From Leadbetterella sp031420365 (lineage in GTDB: Bacteria; Bacteroidota; Bacteroidia; Cytophagales; Spirosomataceae): a stretch of DNA of 40,418 bases. How positions within the stretch are numbered: the stretch's first letter is position 1; each line of letters starts with the position of its first letter. The notes beneath the pieces were generated by a model. It had not been told where the DNA came from. It saw only the letters and a program-made list of their open reading frames with translations, and did no database searches. Both the position numbers and the translations under genes were made by a program. The DNA is taken from contig JANOMP010000039.1 in assembly GCA_031420365.1 (NCBI GenBank), positions 1 through 40,418 on the forward strand. Reading direction: 5' to 3'. Positions 22,623 to 31,145 of the stretch are shown here, piece by piece.

Positions 22623-23867
22623 ATGGTTGAAGATATTTTTGAAAAAGTAGCTAATAATTTAGGCCCTATTGGTTCTCACGCACACTATTCCCACCATTAC
22701 TATTCATTTCCAAAGTTATCAGGTGAGCTAGGTCCATATATGACATTTAATGGGAAACGCATGCTTAATTGGTCTCTTAACAATTACTTAGGCTTAGCTA
22801 ATCATCCTGAAGTAAGAGAAGCTGATACAAAAGCAACCATGGATTATGGCCTAGCTTATCCAATGGGTGCACGAATGATGACAGGCAATACCGAAATGCA
22901 TGAAGAGTTTGAAAAACAACTTGCTGAATTTGTTAAAAAAGAAGACTCTTTTTTGTTAAACTATGGCTATCAAGGTGTTATGTCAGTTGTTGAAGCTATG
23001 GTAGATTTTAAAGATGTTATTGTATATGACGCCGAATGTCATGCTTGTTTAATTGATGGAATACGATTGCATAAAGCAAAGGGTGGAAAAACCTATACGT
23101 ATAAGCATAACGACATGGAGAGTTTAAGCAAAAACTTAATAAGAGCCACAAAAATTGCAGAAGAGAAAAGCGGTGGTATCATGGTAATTACAGAAGGAGT
23201 TTTTGGAATGTCAGGTGCAGTAGGAAGTTTAGATAAAATAGCAGAGTTAAAGAAAATATTTAAGTTTAGATTGCTAGTTGATGATGCTCATGGATTTGGA
23301 ACAATGGGAAAAACAGGGGCCGGCGTACCTGAACACTTTGGAGTGGAAGATGCAGTAGATCTGCATTTTTGCACATTTGCTAAATCAATGGCACTTATTG
23401 GAGCTTTTATTGCAGCAAAAAAAGAAATAGTAATGTTTTTAAAATATAATTTAAGATCTCAAACTTACGCTAAGGCACTTCCTATGCCATGTGTAATTGG
23501 AGGAATGAAAAGACTTCAATTAATTAAAGATAATCCTCAACTAAAAGACCAACTTTGGACTATAGTAAATGCTTTACAAGATGGTTTTAAAAAAAGAGGT
23601 TTTAGTATTGGAAATACCAACTCTCCAGTTACACCTGTATTTCTTCAAGGGGATTATGATTTACCTACTGTTACTAACTTAATTCGTGACCTTAGAGAAA
23701 ATATGGGTATTTTTTGTTCCATTATTGTTTATCCAGTAGTGCCAAAAGGTGTAATTTTACTCCGTGTGATTCCAACCGCAGCCCATACTTTATCTGATGT
23801 AGAATATACGATGGAAAGTTTTGAAATTGTTAAACAAAAGCTTGCTGATGGCCTTTACAAAGCCTAA
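22623..23867 (+). CDS. spt: Serine palmitoyltransferase (sphingolipid synthesis)
   Basis: This 414-aa alpha-oxoamine synthase (fold-type I PLP enzyme) matches the Bacteroidota serine palmitoyltransferases, which condense serine with an acyl-CoA as the first step of sphingolipid synthesis. Visible catalytic features: His140 in DAECHAC (stacks on PLP), DDAHGFG at 221-226, and the Schiff-base Lys254 in TFAKSMALIG. The N-terminal SHAHYSHHYYSFPKLSGELGPYM and NYLGLANHPEVREA segments are typical of this branch and not of glycine C-acetyltransferase or 8-amino-7-oxononanoate synthase, which are the alternatives. It is monocistronic or linked to the histone-like gene 129 bp downstream. Confidence 0.85.
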   Translation: MVEDIFEKVANNLGPIGSHAHYSHHYYSFPKLSGELGPYMTFNGKRMLNWSLNNYLGLANHPEVREADTKATMDYGLAYPMGARMMTGNTEMHEEFEKQLAEFVKKEDSFLLNYGYQGVMSVVEAMVDFKDVIVYDAECHACLIDGIRLHKAKGGKTYTYKHNDMESLSKNLIRATKIAEEKSGGIMVITEGVFGMSGAVGSLDKIAELKKIFKFRLLVDDAHGFGTMGKTGAGVPEHFGVEDAVDLHFCTFAKSMALIGAFIAAKKEIVMFLKYNLRSQTYAKALPMPCVIGGMKRLQLIKDNPQLKDQLWTIVNALQDGFKKRGFSIGNTNSPVTPVFLQGDYDLPTVTNLIRDLRENMGIFCSIIVYPVVPKGVILLRVIPTAAHTLSDVEYTMESFEIVKQKLADGLYKA

Positions 23868-23996
23868 TTGAATAGAATTAAACCTAATTTTTGCTAATTT
23901 TTCATTAAAAAATTTATAAAATTAGAAAATTGTTAATTTTTTTATAAATTGCAGTGCAGTAATAAATTTTTAATTTTTAAAACCCCCTTTAAATTC

Positions 23997-24176
23997 ATGG
24001 ACAAGTATTCAGAATTGTACAGTTTAGTAACTTCTTTAAAAGACGATTTCGACAAATTTTACGACAAAAAAAACAAAGCTGCCGGTACAAGAGTAAGGAA
24101 AGGTATGCAAGATGTTTCAGCATGGGCTAAAGCAGTAAGAACCGAAGTTCAAACTATGAAAAATGCTGGAATGTAA
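23997..24176 (+). CDS. Histone H1-like DNA-binding protein
   Basis: The 59-aa basic protein matches the short Hc1-like histone family found throughout Bacteroidota: ELVTSLKDDFDKFYDKKNKAAGTRVRKGMQD in the middle and KAVRTEVQTMKN at the end. It probably binds DNA non-specifically as a nucleoid protein. I start at the ATG at 23997; an upstream in-frame extension to 23949 lacks family similarity. A strong terminator follows. Confidence 0.88.
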   Translation: MDKYSELYSLVTSLKDDFDKFYDKKNKAAGTRVRKGMQDVSAWAKAVRTEVQTMKNAGM

Positions 24177-24200
24177 TTCGAGTGAATCTTAAAAGAAATT

Positions 24201-24239
24201 AAAAAAGTCATGATTTTTTAAAATTATGACTTTTTTTTT
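24201..24239 (+). terminator. Intrinsic terminator after the histone-like gene
   Basis: AAAAAAGTCAT (24201-24211) pairs with ATGACTTTTTT (24226 onward), and nine T residues close it. It is positioned 25 bp past the stop at 24176 and could work in both directions. Confidence 0.75.
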
Positions 24240-24318
24240 GTGAAATGGATTTCAATAATATTGTTCAATATTAATTTATATATTGAATCTATGAAAATTT
24301 ATCTAAACTTTAATAAAA

Positions 24319-24735
24319 TCAATAATTTTCTTCGTTCAAAAGTGTCCCAATTCCTCTAATTGTCATTTTATTTGTTTCTTTATTAATAATCTGTGTGGCA
24401 ATTTCAGCAATATGTCTTTTAGAATCTACACTTATTACCTCAAAAACCACTTCATAAATGACATCAACATGCATAGGTCTTAAATATTCTGTAACTTGTT
24501 TAATATAAATTGATCCAGGACCTCCCGGCTTTTCCATTCCTAAAAACTTAGTAAAAACACTACTACTTAAATGTCCATGTATTATTGGAATTTTAAATTT
24601 AGTTGATGATGCATAATTTGCATCTAAATGAATTGGGTTATGATCTCCCGTCAAATTTGCAAACGCTATTACATCTTCTTGTGAAAAGCTAAAATCATGT
24701 GAGAATTTAGCACCTAAAGGTATTTTTTCGCTCAT
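24319..24735 (-). CDS. MaoC-like acyl dehydratase (R-specific enoyl-CoA hydratase type)
   Basis: The 138-aa single hot-dog domain has the hydratase-2 motif FANLTGDHNPIHLD with the catalytic Asp and His, followed by IIHGHLSSSVFTKFLG. It would add water to a trans-2-enoyl thioester, giving the R-3-hydroxyacyl form, in fatty-acid metabolism. I start at the ATG at 24735 (MSEKIPLG); a TTG at 24765 would add 10 residues unlike the family. It lies 26 bp after the DUF4440-like gene on the same strand. R-3-hydroxy acyl chains occur in Bacteroidota lipids, but a link to the nearby sphingolipid genes is only a guess. Confidence 0.85.
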   Translation of the reverse strand: MSEKIPLGAKFSHDFSFSQEDVIAFANLTGDHNPIHLDANYASSTKFKIPIIHGHLSSSVFTKFLGMEKPGGPGSIYIKQVTEYLRPMHVDVIYEVVFEVISVDSKRHIAEIATQIINKETNKMTIRGIGTLLNEENY

Positions 24736-24761
24736 TTGTATTTTGTAAATATAAGAATTAT

Positions 24762-25196
24762 TCAATTATTATCAGAACTAGTATGATCAGAAACGACTAC
24801 CCATTTCCCATCTATTTTTTTTAAAATTAAGGTAAAATATCCTCCAATATCCCCTTTTTCAGGTCTTTTTAATCTCCACTTACCTAAAACCCAAGCAGAC
24901 TTTCTTGACATAAAATCTATTTCTTGAATACCAAAATTCAAAATTCCCATTGTTGCTCTATCAGGATAACTTTTAAAATACCTATCTTTGGTTGCCTGCC
25001 AACCTTTTACCACTCCAGCTTTACCGATAAACTTCAATTCTTCTGATTTCCAATAATCTTCCATGAAATTATTAATATCTCCAGCATTCCAAAACTGCTC
25101 TTGTCTTTGCAATACTGCTAATATTTCTGACTTTTTTTGAGAAAAAGTAATAAAACAATTGAAAGAAAATAAAAAAATTAGAATTAGTTTCTTCAT
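24762..25196 (-). CDS. Secreted NTF2-like (DUF4440) protein
   Basis: The 144-aa product has a signal peptide (MKKLILIFLFSFNCFITFSQ) and an NTF2-like cone-shaped domain: ILAVLQRQEQFWNAGDINNFMEDYW, VKGWQATKDRYFKSYPD, SAWVLGKWRLKRP, YFTLILKKIDGKWVVVSDHTS. The family covers small-molecule isomerases, cyclases and many proteins of unknown role. I start at 25196 because that Met begins the signal peptide and a matching promoter lies just upstream; an extended frame to 25307 runs through the promoter and into the divergent gene. Confidence 0.82.
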   Translation of the reverse strand: MKKLILIFLFSFNCFITFSQKKSEILAVLQRQEQFWNAGDINNFMEDYWKSEELKFIGKAGVVKGWQATKDRYFKSYPDRATMGILNFGIQEIDFMSRKSAWVLGKWRLKRPEKGDIGGYFTLILKKIDGKWVVVSDHTSSDNN

Positions 25197-25215
25197 TTTT
25201 GTAAAGTTTTTATTC

Positions 25216-25245
25216 CAAAGATATTTAAATATTTTGAGCAAACAA
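25216..25245 (-). promoter_or_regulatory. Promoter of the DUF4440-MaoC operon
   Basis: On the minus strand TTG (25243-25245), 19 nt, then TATCTTTG (25216-25223) fits the Bacteroidota promoter. The -33 part overlaps the proposed start of the divergent lipid-kinase gene. Confidence 0.6.
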
Positions 25246-26100
25246 GAAATTGTATTTATTATTAATCCTATTGCAGGAAAAGGCAAAAACAATATTGAAA
25301 AATGCATTATTGATTCATTTGCATTAACCGATTTTAATCCAATTATCGAAAAAACTGAAAGAAAACATCATGCTAAAGAACTCGTGAATAAGCACCTTTC
25401 TAAAGGGATTAAGCATTTTGTAGCGGTTGGTGGTGACGGCACCGTTAATGAAATAGCCGGACAATTAATACATACGGAAGCAAAATTATCAATAATTCCA
25501 ATTGGATCAGGAAATGGATTAGCAAGAACTTTGGGTATTCCATTAGATATTAAAGGAGCTATAAATAAAATAAAAGAAAATAAATTCAAAATAATTGATA
25601 GTGGAAAAATAAATGGATTGCTTTTTTTTTGTACGGCAGGAGTAGGATTTGATGCTAAATGTGCAGAAAGATTTGACAAAAATCCGAATGGTAGAGGTCT
25701 TTGGAATTATTTTAAAGTAATTCTAACTAATTATTTCAGATTTGAAATTCAAAATGGAAAATTGAATGAGCAAGAAATAGAATATTTCTCTATAACATTT
25801 GCAAATGCAAACCAATTTGGAAACAATGCCTTTATAGCCCCTGATGCTATTATTGATGACCAACACCTCGACTGCACCATAATTTTAAAACATCCAAAAT
25901 ATTTTGGCTTCATTTTGGGCTTTTTGTTAATGACAAAAAAAATTAGAAATTCTAAATATGTAGAATATTATAGAGCTAAACTTTTCAATTTTGAAGCAAA
26001 AAAGAATCTTTTGATTCATATTGATGGCGAATCTTTAGAACTTTTAAGTGATACCATTGAGGTTGTTTCTGTTCCAAATTCTCTCATAGTTTCTTTTTAA
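25234..26100 (+). CDS. Diacylglycerol/sphingosine kinase-family lipid kinase
   Basis: The 288-aa protein carries the DAGK catalytic signature: IVFIINPIAGKGKNNIEKC at the start, FVAVGGDGTVNEIAGQL (nucleotide-binding GGDGT), IPIGSGNGLARTLG, and a C-terminal beta-sandwich with FNFEAKKNLLIHIDGESLEL. It phosphorylates a lipid such as diacylglycerol or a sphingoid base. The open frame runs back to 25159, but residues before the conserved strand overlap the divergent gene and its promoter, so I start at the TTG at 25234 (LSKQEIVFIINP), leaving only a few residues before the conserved core, as in relatives. Proximity to serine palmitoyltransferase makes sphingoid bases a possible substrate, which is inference. 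Confidence 0.83.
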   Translation: MSKQEIVFIINPIAGKGKNNIEKCIIDSFALTDFNPIIEKTERKHHAKELVNKHLSKGIKHFVAVGGDGTVNEIAGQLIHTEAKLSIIPIGSGNGLARTLGIPLDIKGAINKIKENKFKIIDSGKINGLLFFCTAGVGFDAKCAERFDKNPNGRGLWNYFKVILTNYFRFEIQNGKLNEQEIEYFSITFANANQFGNNAFIAPDAIIDDQHLDCTIILKHPKYFGFILGFLLMTKKIRNSKYVEYYRAKLFNFEAKKNLLIHIDGESLELLSDTIEVVSVPNSLIVSF

Positions 26101-26115
26101 AATTTAAAAATAACA

Positions 26116-26451
26116 ATGAAAAATAAAAGAAATACGAACGGGATGGTATTTTCCACTAATCCAGATTATAAGTTTGAATCAGAAGATTATGAAACTGAAA
26201 CTTTACCAAATGAAAAGCAAAATTTTAAAATTTGGCTAGACAGAAAAGGAGGAGGAAAAGTGGTAAGCAGGATTGAAGGTTTTATCGGCAAAGAGGAAGA
26301 TTTAATAAATTTAAAAAAGAAGATTCAAAATAATTGCGGCGCAGGAGGCAGCACAAAAGACGGTGAGGTGCTTATTCAAGGAGACCATCGAGATAAAATT
26401 TTAACTTTTTTATTAAAAGAAAACTATAAAGCTAAAAAAGCAGGAGGCTAA
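26116..26451 (+). CDS. yciH: SUI1/YciH-type translation initiation factor
   Basis: The 111-aa protein has a variable ~40-residue N-terminus and a C-terminal eIF1/SUI1 fold: KIWLDRKGGGKVVSRIEGF, DLINLKKKIQNNCGAGGSTKDGEVLIQGDHRDKI. Bacterial YciH affects fidelity of translation initiation in vitro; its physiological role is not settled. It starts 15 bp after the lipid-kinase gene and is probably co-transcribed. Its last codons lie within a terminator hairpin. Confidence 0.9.
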   Translation: MKNKRNTNGMVFSTNPDYKFESEDYETETLPNEKQNFKIWLDRKGGGKVVSRIEGFIGKEEDLINLKKKIQNNCGAGGSTKDGEVLIQGDHRDKILTFLLKENYKAKKAGG

Positions 26452-26464
26452 GCCCCTGCTTTTT
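26434..26464. terminator. Bidirectional terminator between yciH and the POT transporter
   Basis: AAAAAAGCAGG (26434-26444) pairs with CCTGCTTTTT (26455-26464). The left arm encodes the last residues of YciH (KAKKAGG). T-runs occur on both strands after the stem, so it can serve the two convergent genes. Confidence 0.75.
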
Positions 26465-26504
26465 AAATAATAACACTTTCTTTTTATTAAATTACTTTAT
26501 TACT

Positions 26505-27953
26505 TTATTCAATTCCACCCATCCAGCTTTTTATTGGCTTGGAGAATACAATGAAGAGTATTCCAAGACCGGAGCCAAACAAGCATACTTGCAAAAACAA
26601 ACTGGGCATTTCCGCTACGTTCCCTTCGGTAAAATTTCCAGCGAAAAGGCCAGCAATTAGATTTCCTAAGGCAGCAGCTACAAACCATAAACCCATCATT
26701 TGGCTATAATATTTTTTAGGAGCTAGTTTTGTATACGTACTTAAACCTACAGGACTTAAACAAAGCTCACCCAAGGTATGAAACATATAAGTAAATGTAA
26801 GCCAACCAACACCCGCCAAAGAGCCATCTAATACATTTTTAGCTGCAAAATACATAATTAGAAATCCAAAGCCCATTTGAAACAAACCAAGCCCAAACTT
26901 AATTGGTGTCGAGGGATTAAGATTCTTTCTGTTTAAATACACCCACAATGCTCCAATTGGTGCGGAAAACAAAAGTATAAAAAATGAATTAGCATTTTGA
27001 AACCAGGAAGCGGGCAATTCCCATCCCATTATAACCCTATCTGTATGTCTATCTGCAAAAGTTGTCAATGAAGTGGCAGCTTGTTCAAAACCTGACCAAA
27101 ACAACGCAGCTCCAATAAAAAATATAAACAAAACCCCTACTCTTTTCTTTTCAATTATTGACAAAGATTTGTCTATAACCCCTATGTAAAAAAAATACAA
27201 AATAGTAATACCTACTATTATATATTTCATCGCATTAGCCATTTTACTGCCAGAAACTATACCAAAAACAACCAATGAGCTAACGAAAATCAATAAAGCT
27301 ATCGTAATATATAGAAAAGTATAGTTACCTTTTTTTACAGGTTTTTCACCCACATGAGAAAGATATTTACCGTTTAATTTAAAATTTATTAATCCAAAAA
27401 ACATAGCAAAAGCCGCTGCCCCAAATCCATAATGCCAATTTACTTTTTCACCTAAATAACCTACAATAAACATTCCTAAAAAAGCCCCTATGTTTATCCC
27501 CATATAAAAAATGGAAAATGCAGCATCTCTTCTCGCCCCTCCTTCGGGGTATAATTCACCAACAATAGAACTAATATTGGCTTTTAGCAAACCAGTACCT
27601 ACCGCTACAAAAGCCAAACCTAAAAAGAAAATGGAAGCGGAAGATGGAATAGCTAATATTATGTGCCCCAACATAATCACAATTCCTCCCCACCAAATTG
27701 CTTTCTTTTGCCCTAAAATATTATCTGCTATCCAACCTCCTGGTAAGGTAAGAAGATATACAGAAGAGGCATAAAGTCCATAAATTGGTCCTGCTTCAGA
27801 TTCGGGAATCCCTAAAGCACCTTCAGAGGCACTTTTTGTAAGGTAAAGGAATAAAATAGCTCTCATTCCATAATAAGAAAATCTTTCCCACATTTCGGTG
27901 AAAAAGAGTACAAACAAACCGCGAGGGTGTCCAAAAAGTGTTTTTTCGTTCAT
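26505..27953 (-). CDS. POT/PTR-family peptide:proton symporter
   Basis: The 482-aa protein has the ExxER-type motif of this family in FFTEMWERFSYYGMRAILFLYL (residues ~18-39), the PTR signature GGWIADNILGQKKAI, FYMGINIGAFLG, and FHTLGELCLSPVGLSTYTKLAP in helix 10, with 12-14 predicted helices. These transporters import di- and tripeptides with protons. Length is typical. It is a single-gene unit with its own -7 element at 28015-28022. Confidence 0.93.
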   Translation of the reverse strand: MNEKTLFGHPRGLFVLFFTEMWERFSYYGMRAILFLYLTKSASEGALGIPESEAGPIYGLYASSVYLLTLPGGWIADNILGQKKAIWWGGIVIMLGHIILAIPSSASIFFLGLAFVAVGTGLLKANISSIVGELYPEGGARRDAAFSIFYMGINIGAFLGMFIVGYLGEKVNWHYGFGAAAFAMFFGLINFKLNGKYLSHVGEKPVKKGNYTFLYITIALLIFVSSLVVFGIVSGSKMANAMKYIIVGITILYFFYIGVIDKSLSIIEKKRVGVLFIFFIGAALFWSGFEQAATSLTTFADRHTDRVIMGWELPASWFQNANSFFILLFSAPIGALWVYLNRKNLNPSTPIKFGLGLFQMGFGFLIMYFAAKNVLDGSLAGVGWLTFTYMFHTLGELCLSPVGLSTYTKLAPKKYYSQMMGLWFVAAALGNLIAGLFAGNFTEGNVAEMPSLFLQVCLFGSGLGILFIVFSKPIKSWMGGIE

Positions 27954-28014
27954 TTTAGGTTTTTAAATGCTTAGCTTCTTGATTTATTCTAGGTAAATAA
28001 ATTTGAATTTTATT

Positions 28015-28022
28015 CAAACATA
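28015..28022 (-). promoter_or_regulatory. -7 element of the POT transporter gene
   Basis: TATGTTTG on the minus strand fits TAnnTTTG, 61 nt before the ATG at 27953. The rest of the divergent region up to 28232 is AT-rich and shows nothing else I can name. Confidence 0.45.
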
Positions 28023-28232
28023 CAAACAAAATAGTAATATTTTAAATTGAAATAGATTTATGAATATTAATATGTGTAGCAATTTGAATTAATTTAGCAA
28101 ATTATTAGTGCTTGAACCAATTATTAAACTGTAGGTATTAAAAAAAATATCAATATTTTAATAATTTGATTGAATTTTTACATAATACGCTACATTTTCA
28201 AATTTGAAAATAAATTAATAATCATTTAATAT

Positions 28233-28240
28233 TATTTTTG
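28233..28240 (+). promoter_or_regulatory. -7 element almost touching the HAD gene start
   Basis: TATTTTTG fits TAnnTTTG and ends only 4 nt before the ATG at 28245. Transcription would begin at or very near the start codon, implying a leaderless or nearly leaderless mRNA. Confidence 0.5.
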
Positions 28241-28244
28241 CAAA

Positions 28245-28901
28245 ATGAAAAACTTAGCAGTTATATTTGATATGGATGGCGTAATTTGCCATACAAACCC
28301 ATACCATAGTTTAGCTTTTAAGTCTTTTTTTGAAAAAAGGGATCTACATCCATCCAATGAAGAATTTGCACTACATATGTTTGGAAAAAGCAACAGTTAT
28401 ATATTAAAGCATTTTCTTGGTAGAGAGGTAGTAGGAGAGGAATTCAAAGCATTCGAATTTGAAAAAGAATCACTTTTTAGAGAGATATATGCAGATAATA
28501 TTGAAACCATTCCTGGCTATTTAGATTTCTTAATTTCTTTAAAAAGCAATAATTTTAAAACTGGGGTTGCTACGTCTGCACCTAGAGCCAACTTAAACCT
28601 AATAATGAATTTTTTAGGGTTTGAAAATCATATGGAGTCCATATTGGCAAGTGAAAATGTTAAAAAACATAAGCCCGATCCTGAAGTATATATTACCTCT
28701 GCTCTAAATTTGAATGTTCCAATTTCTAATTGCGTAGTTTTCGAAGATTCATTTTCAGGTATTTCTGCAGCATTAAATGCAAATATGAAAGTAGTAGGAG
28801 TTTTATCTTCTCATACCAAAGAAGACCTTCCCCCCTGCGATCTTTATATTAACGATTACTCTGAAATTAATTCTGAAATAATACTTAACCTTTTTAAATG
28901 A
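28245..28901 (+). CDS. HAD-superfamily phosphatase (beta-phosphoglucomutase-like)
   Basis: The 218-aa protein has all HAD motifs: nucleophile FDMDGVI (Asp9, Asp11), motif II GVATSAPR, motif III Lys in KKHKPDPEVY, and motif IV VVFEDSFSGI. A helical cap lies between ~15 and 80, as in subfamily IA phosphatases and beta-phosphoglucomutases. It may be a sugar-phosphate phosphatase or mutase; the substrate is not predictable. It overlaps the next gene by 4 bp (ATGA). Confidence 0.88.
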   Translation: MKNLAVIFDMDGVICHTNPYHSLAFKSFFEKRDLHPSNEEFALHMFGKSNSYILKHFLGREVVGEEFKAFEFEKESLFREIYADNIETIPGYLDFLISLKSNNFKTGVATSAPRANLNLIMNFLGFENHMESILASENVKKHKPDPEVYITSALNLNVPISNCVVFEDSFSGISAALNANMKVVGVLSSHTKEDLPPCDLYINDYSEINSEIILNLFK

Positions 28902-31132
28902 AAAACTTTTTACTACCCATCCTATCTTTTTTAATCTATAATTTTGAATCATTTGGTCAAACAAAATACACTGTAAAGTTTATTAATGAAAAAATCGTTT
29001 TGGATGGAAAACTTAATGAAGCAATTTGGAATGAATCAGATAAAATTTCAGGATTTAAGCAATATTTTCCAAATGATAAGCTAAACGCAACCTATGATAC
29101 AGAAATAATTATTTTGTATGATCAGAAAAACTTGTATTTGGGAGCAAAAATGTATTCCAAAGATAAAAAATATATTATTCCTTCATTAAGGAGAGATTTC
29201 AGGGCAGGAGGTAATGATAATGTAACTTTTTGTTTTGATACATTTAATGACCATACGAATGGTTTTATGTTTGGAACAAACCCATTGGGAGTTATGAGAG
29301 AGGGCTTAATGTCTAATGGAGCTATAGACGCTTCATTTTTAAATATGTTTTGGGATAATAAATGGAAAACAGAATCTAGCATTGGCGATGATGCTTGGTA
29401 TTGTGAAACAGTGATTCCGTTTTCTACTTTCAGATATAAAGATAATAGCCAATTCTGGAATTTTAAGGGGTTTCGATTTGACACACAGTCTAACGAAACT
29501 TCATCAGTAACACAAATGCCTCAAACTCAAATAATTATGAGCTTAGGATATTCCATTCCAATTCAGTTTGAAAAACCTTTGAAAAAAAACAAAGCCAGTA
29601 TCTCAATCATCCCATATATAGCAAGCAGATGGTCTAATGATTATGAAAGAACAAACCCAAATGATGGATTTAAAGTTGGATTTGGAGGAGATGCTAAAAT
29701 TGGAATTACATCTGGTTTGAATTTAGATTTAACCGTAAATCCAGATTTTTCCAATGTTGAAGCAGACCGGCAAGTAGTAAATTTAACTAGATTTGATTTA
29801 AATTTACCCGAGCAAAGACAATTTTTTATAGAAAACTCTGATTTATTTACAGGATATGGAAGCGTAATTACCAACCCATTTGTTCCGCCTTCTGGAAATC
29901 TTGCTATTGGAAATCAACTGTTTAGTCCATTTTTTTCAAGAAATATTGGAATAGCTTATGATAGCACTTCTGGAATTAACGTTCAAACACGCATCAATTA
30001 TGGAATGCGATTAAGTGGAAAAATTAATGACGATTGGCGAATTGGGATATTGAATACCCAAACAGCCAAAGACGAAATAAAGGGAATTCAATCAGAAAAT
30101 TTTACGGTTTTTTCCCTTCAACGAAAGGTATTTGATCGATCTAATATCGCTGCTATTTTTGTAAATAAATTTAGACCAGATAATGAAAACCTAGCAAAAA
30201 GTAAATTCAACAGAGTAGCGGGTTTAGAATATAATTTAATTTCAAAAAGTAATGCATGGCAAGGAAAATTATTTTACCATCATTCTATAGAAGAAAAAGA
30301 TGTTTCAGATGCTTATGCTCACGGTGTTGTACTAAATTATAATACTAAGAAATTTATTGCAAAATGGTCGCATGATTTAATTGGTGAAGGATTTAATGCA
30401 GAAGCAGGTTTTGTTCCCAGAAAAAATTTCTTTCGCATTAATCCAACTTTTGGTTTAAATTATTTCCCAACTTCAAAAAAAATAAATCGTTTAAGTTTTG
30501 GCTTGGCTTATGACCAATACAATAGTCCTGGCATAGGTTTAACTGACCGGAAAGCAGGTCCTTTTTCTTTAATAGTATTTCAAAATACTGCAAGAATTTT
30601 GGCATCTTTTAACCAAAATTATGTTTTTCTATTTAGAAATTTTGATGCTGCAAGAAGCAATAGGAAAATTGGGAGCCTAGGTGCAAATACAAATTATAAA
30701 TTTTACTCATTTGAAGCCAACATTGTAAGTGATCTTAGAAAAAAAGTTTCTTTAGTGTTGAATCCAAATATTGGTGGGTATTATAATGGGAGTATTATTG
30801 CTTTATCTGGAAATCTAAATTATAGATTTCAACCAAAAGGAGTTTTGGCATTAAATTATAGCTTCAACGACATTAAAATTTCTACTGGAAAAAATAAAGT
30901 ATATCTCATTGGTCCAAATTTAGATTGGACAATGTCGAAAAAACTATTTTGGACTAGTTTTGTTCAATACAACTCCCAATTTAAAAATCTAAATATTAAT
31001 TCAAGACTTCAATGGCGTTTTGCTCCTGTTTCAGATTTCTTTTTAGTCTATACCGACAATTATAATTCAGAAAGTTGGATGCCAAAAAATAAAGCTATTT
31101 TTGCTAAATTAACCTATTGGTTTAGCATGTAG
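28898..31132 (+). CDS. CBM9-like/DUF5916 outer-membrane protein
   Basis: The 744-aa protein has a signal peptide (MKNFLLPILSFLIYNFESFGQ), a carbohydrate-binding-module-9-like domain (~24-210: KIVLDGKLNEAIWNESDKI, IIILYDQKNLYLGAKMY, WYCETVIPFSTFRY) and a long DUF5916 region (~225-744) whose alternating aromatic strands look like an outer-membrane beta-barrel; it contains DLTVNPDFSNVEADRQVVNLTRFDLNLPEQRQFF, the hallmark segment, and ends KLTYWFSM with a terminal aromatic typical of barrel proteins. Function is unknown; the family is widespread in Bacteroidota. It is translationally coupled to the HAD gene. Confidence 0.87.
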   Translation: MKNFLLPILSFLIYNFESFGQTKYTVKFINEKIVLDGKLNEAIWNESDKISGFKQYFPNDKLNATYDTEIIILYDQKNLYLGAKMYSKDKKYIIPSLRRDFRAGGNDNVTFCFDTFNDHTNGFMFGTNPLGVMREGLMSNGAIDASFLNMFWDNKWKTESSIGDDAWYCETVIPFSTFRYKDNSQFWNFKGFRFDTQSNETSSVTQMPQTQIIMSLGYSIPIQFEKPLKKNKASISIIPYIASRWSNDYERTNPNDGFKVGFGGDAKIGITSGLNLDLTVNPDFSNVEADRQVVNLTRFDLNLPEQRQFFIENSDLFTGYGSVITNPFVPPSGNLAIGNQLFSPFFSRNIGIAYDSTSGINVQTRINYGMRLSGKINDDWRIGILNTQTAKDEIKGIQSENFTVFSLQRKVFDRSNIAAIFVNKFRPDNENLAKSKFNRVAGLEYNLISKSNAWQGKLFYHHSIEEKDVSDAYAHGVVLNYNTKKFIAKWSHDLIGEGFNAEAGFVPRKNFFRINPTFGLNYFPTSKKINRLSFGLAYDQYNSPGIGLTDRKAGPFSLIVFQNTARILASFNQNYVFLFRNFDAARSNRKIGSLGANTNYKFYSFEANIVSDLRKKVSLVLNPNIGGYYNGSIIALSGNLNYRFQPKGVLALNYSFNDIKISTGKNKVYLIGPNLDWTMSKKLFWTSFVQYNSQFKNLNINSRLQWRFAPVSDFFLVYTDNYNSESWMPKNKAIFAKLTYWFSM

Positions 31133-31145
31133 TGAAAACAAAAAT

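Noticed and set aside
22623..23867. Alternative call of glycine C-acetyltransferase or BioF
   Set aside because: The His-rich N-terminus and the overall pattern fit the Bacteroidota serine palmitoyltransferase branch better, and no tdh or bio genes are nearby; some uncertainty remains.
25159..25233. N-terminal extension of the lipid kinase
   Set aside because: It overlaps the signal-peptide region and promoter of the divergent DUF4440 gene and has no counterpart in the kinase family.
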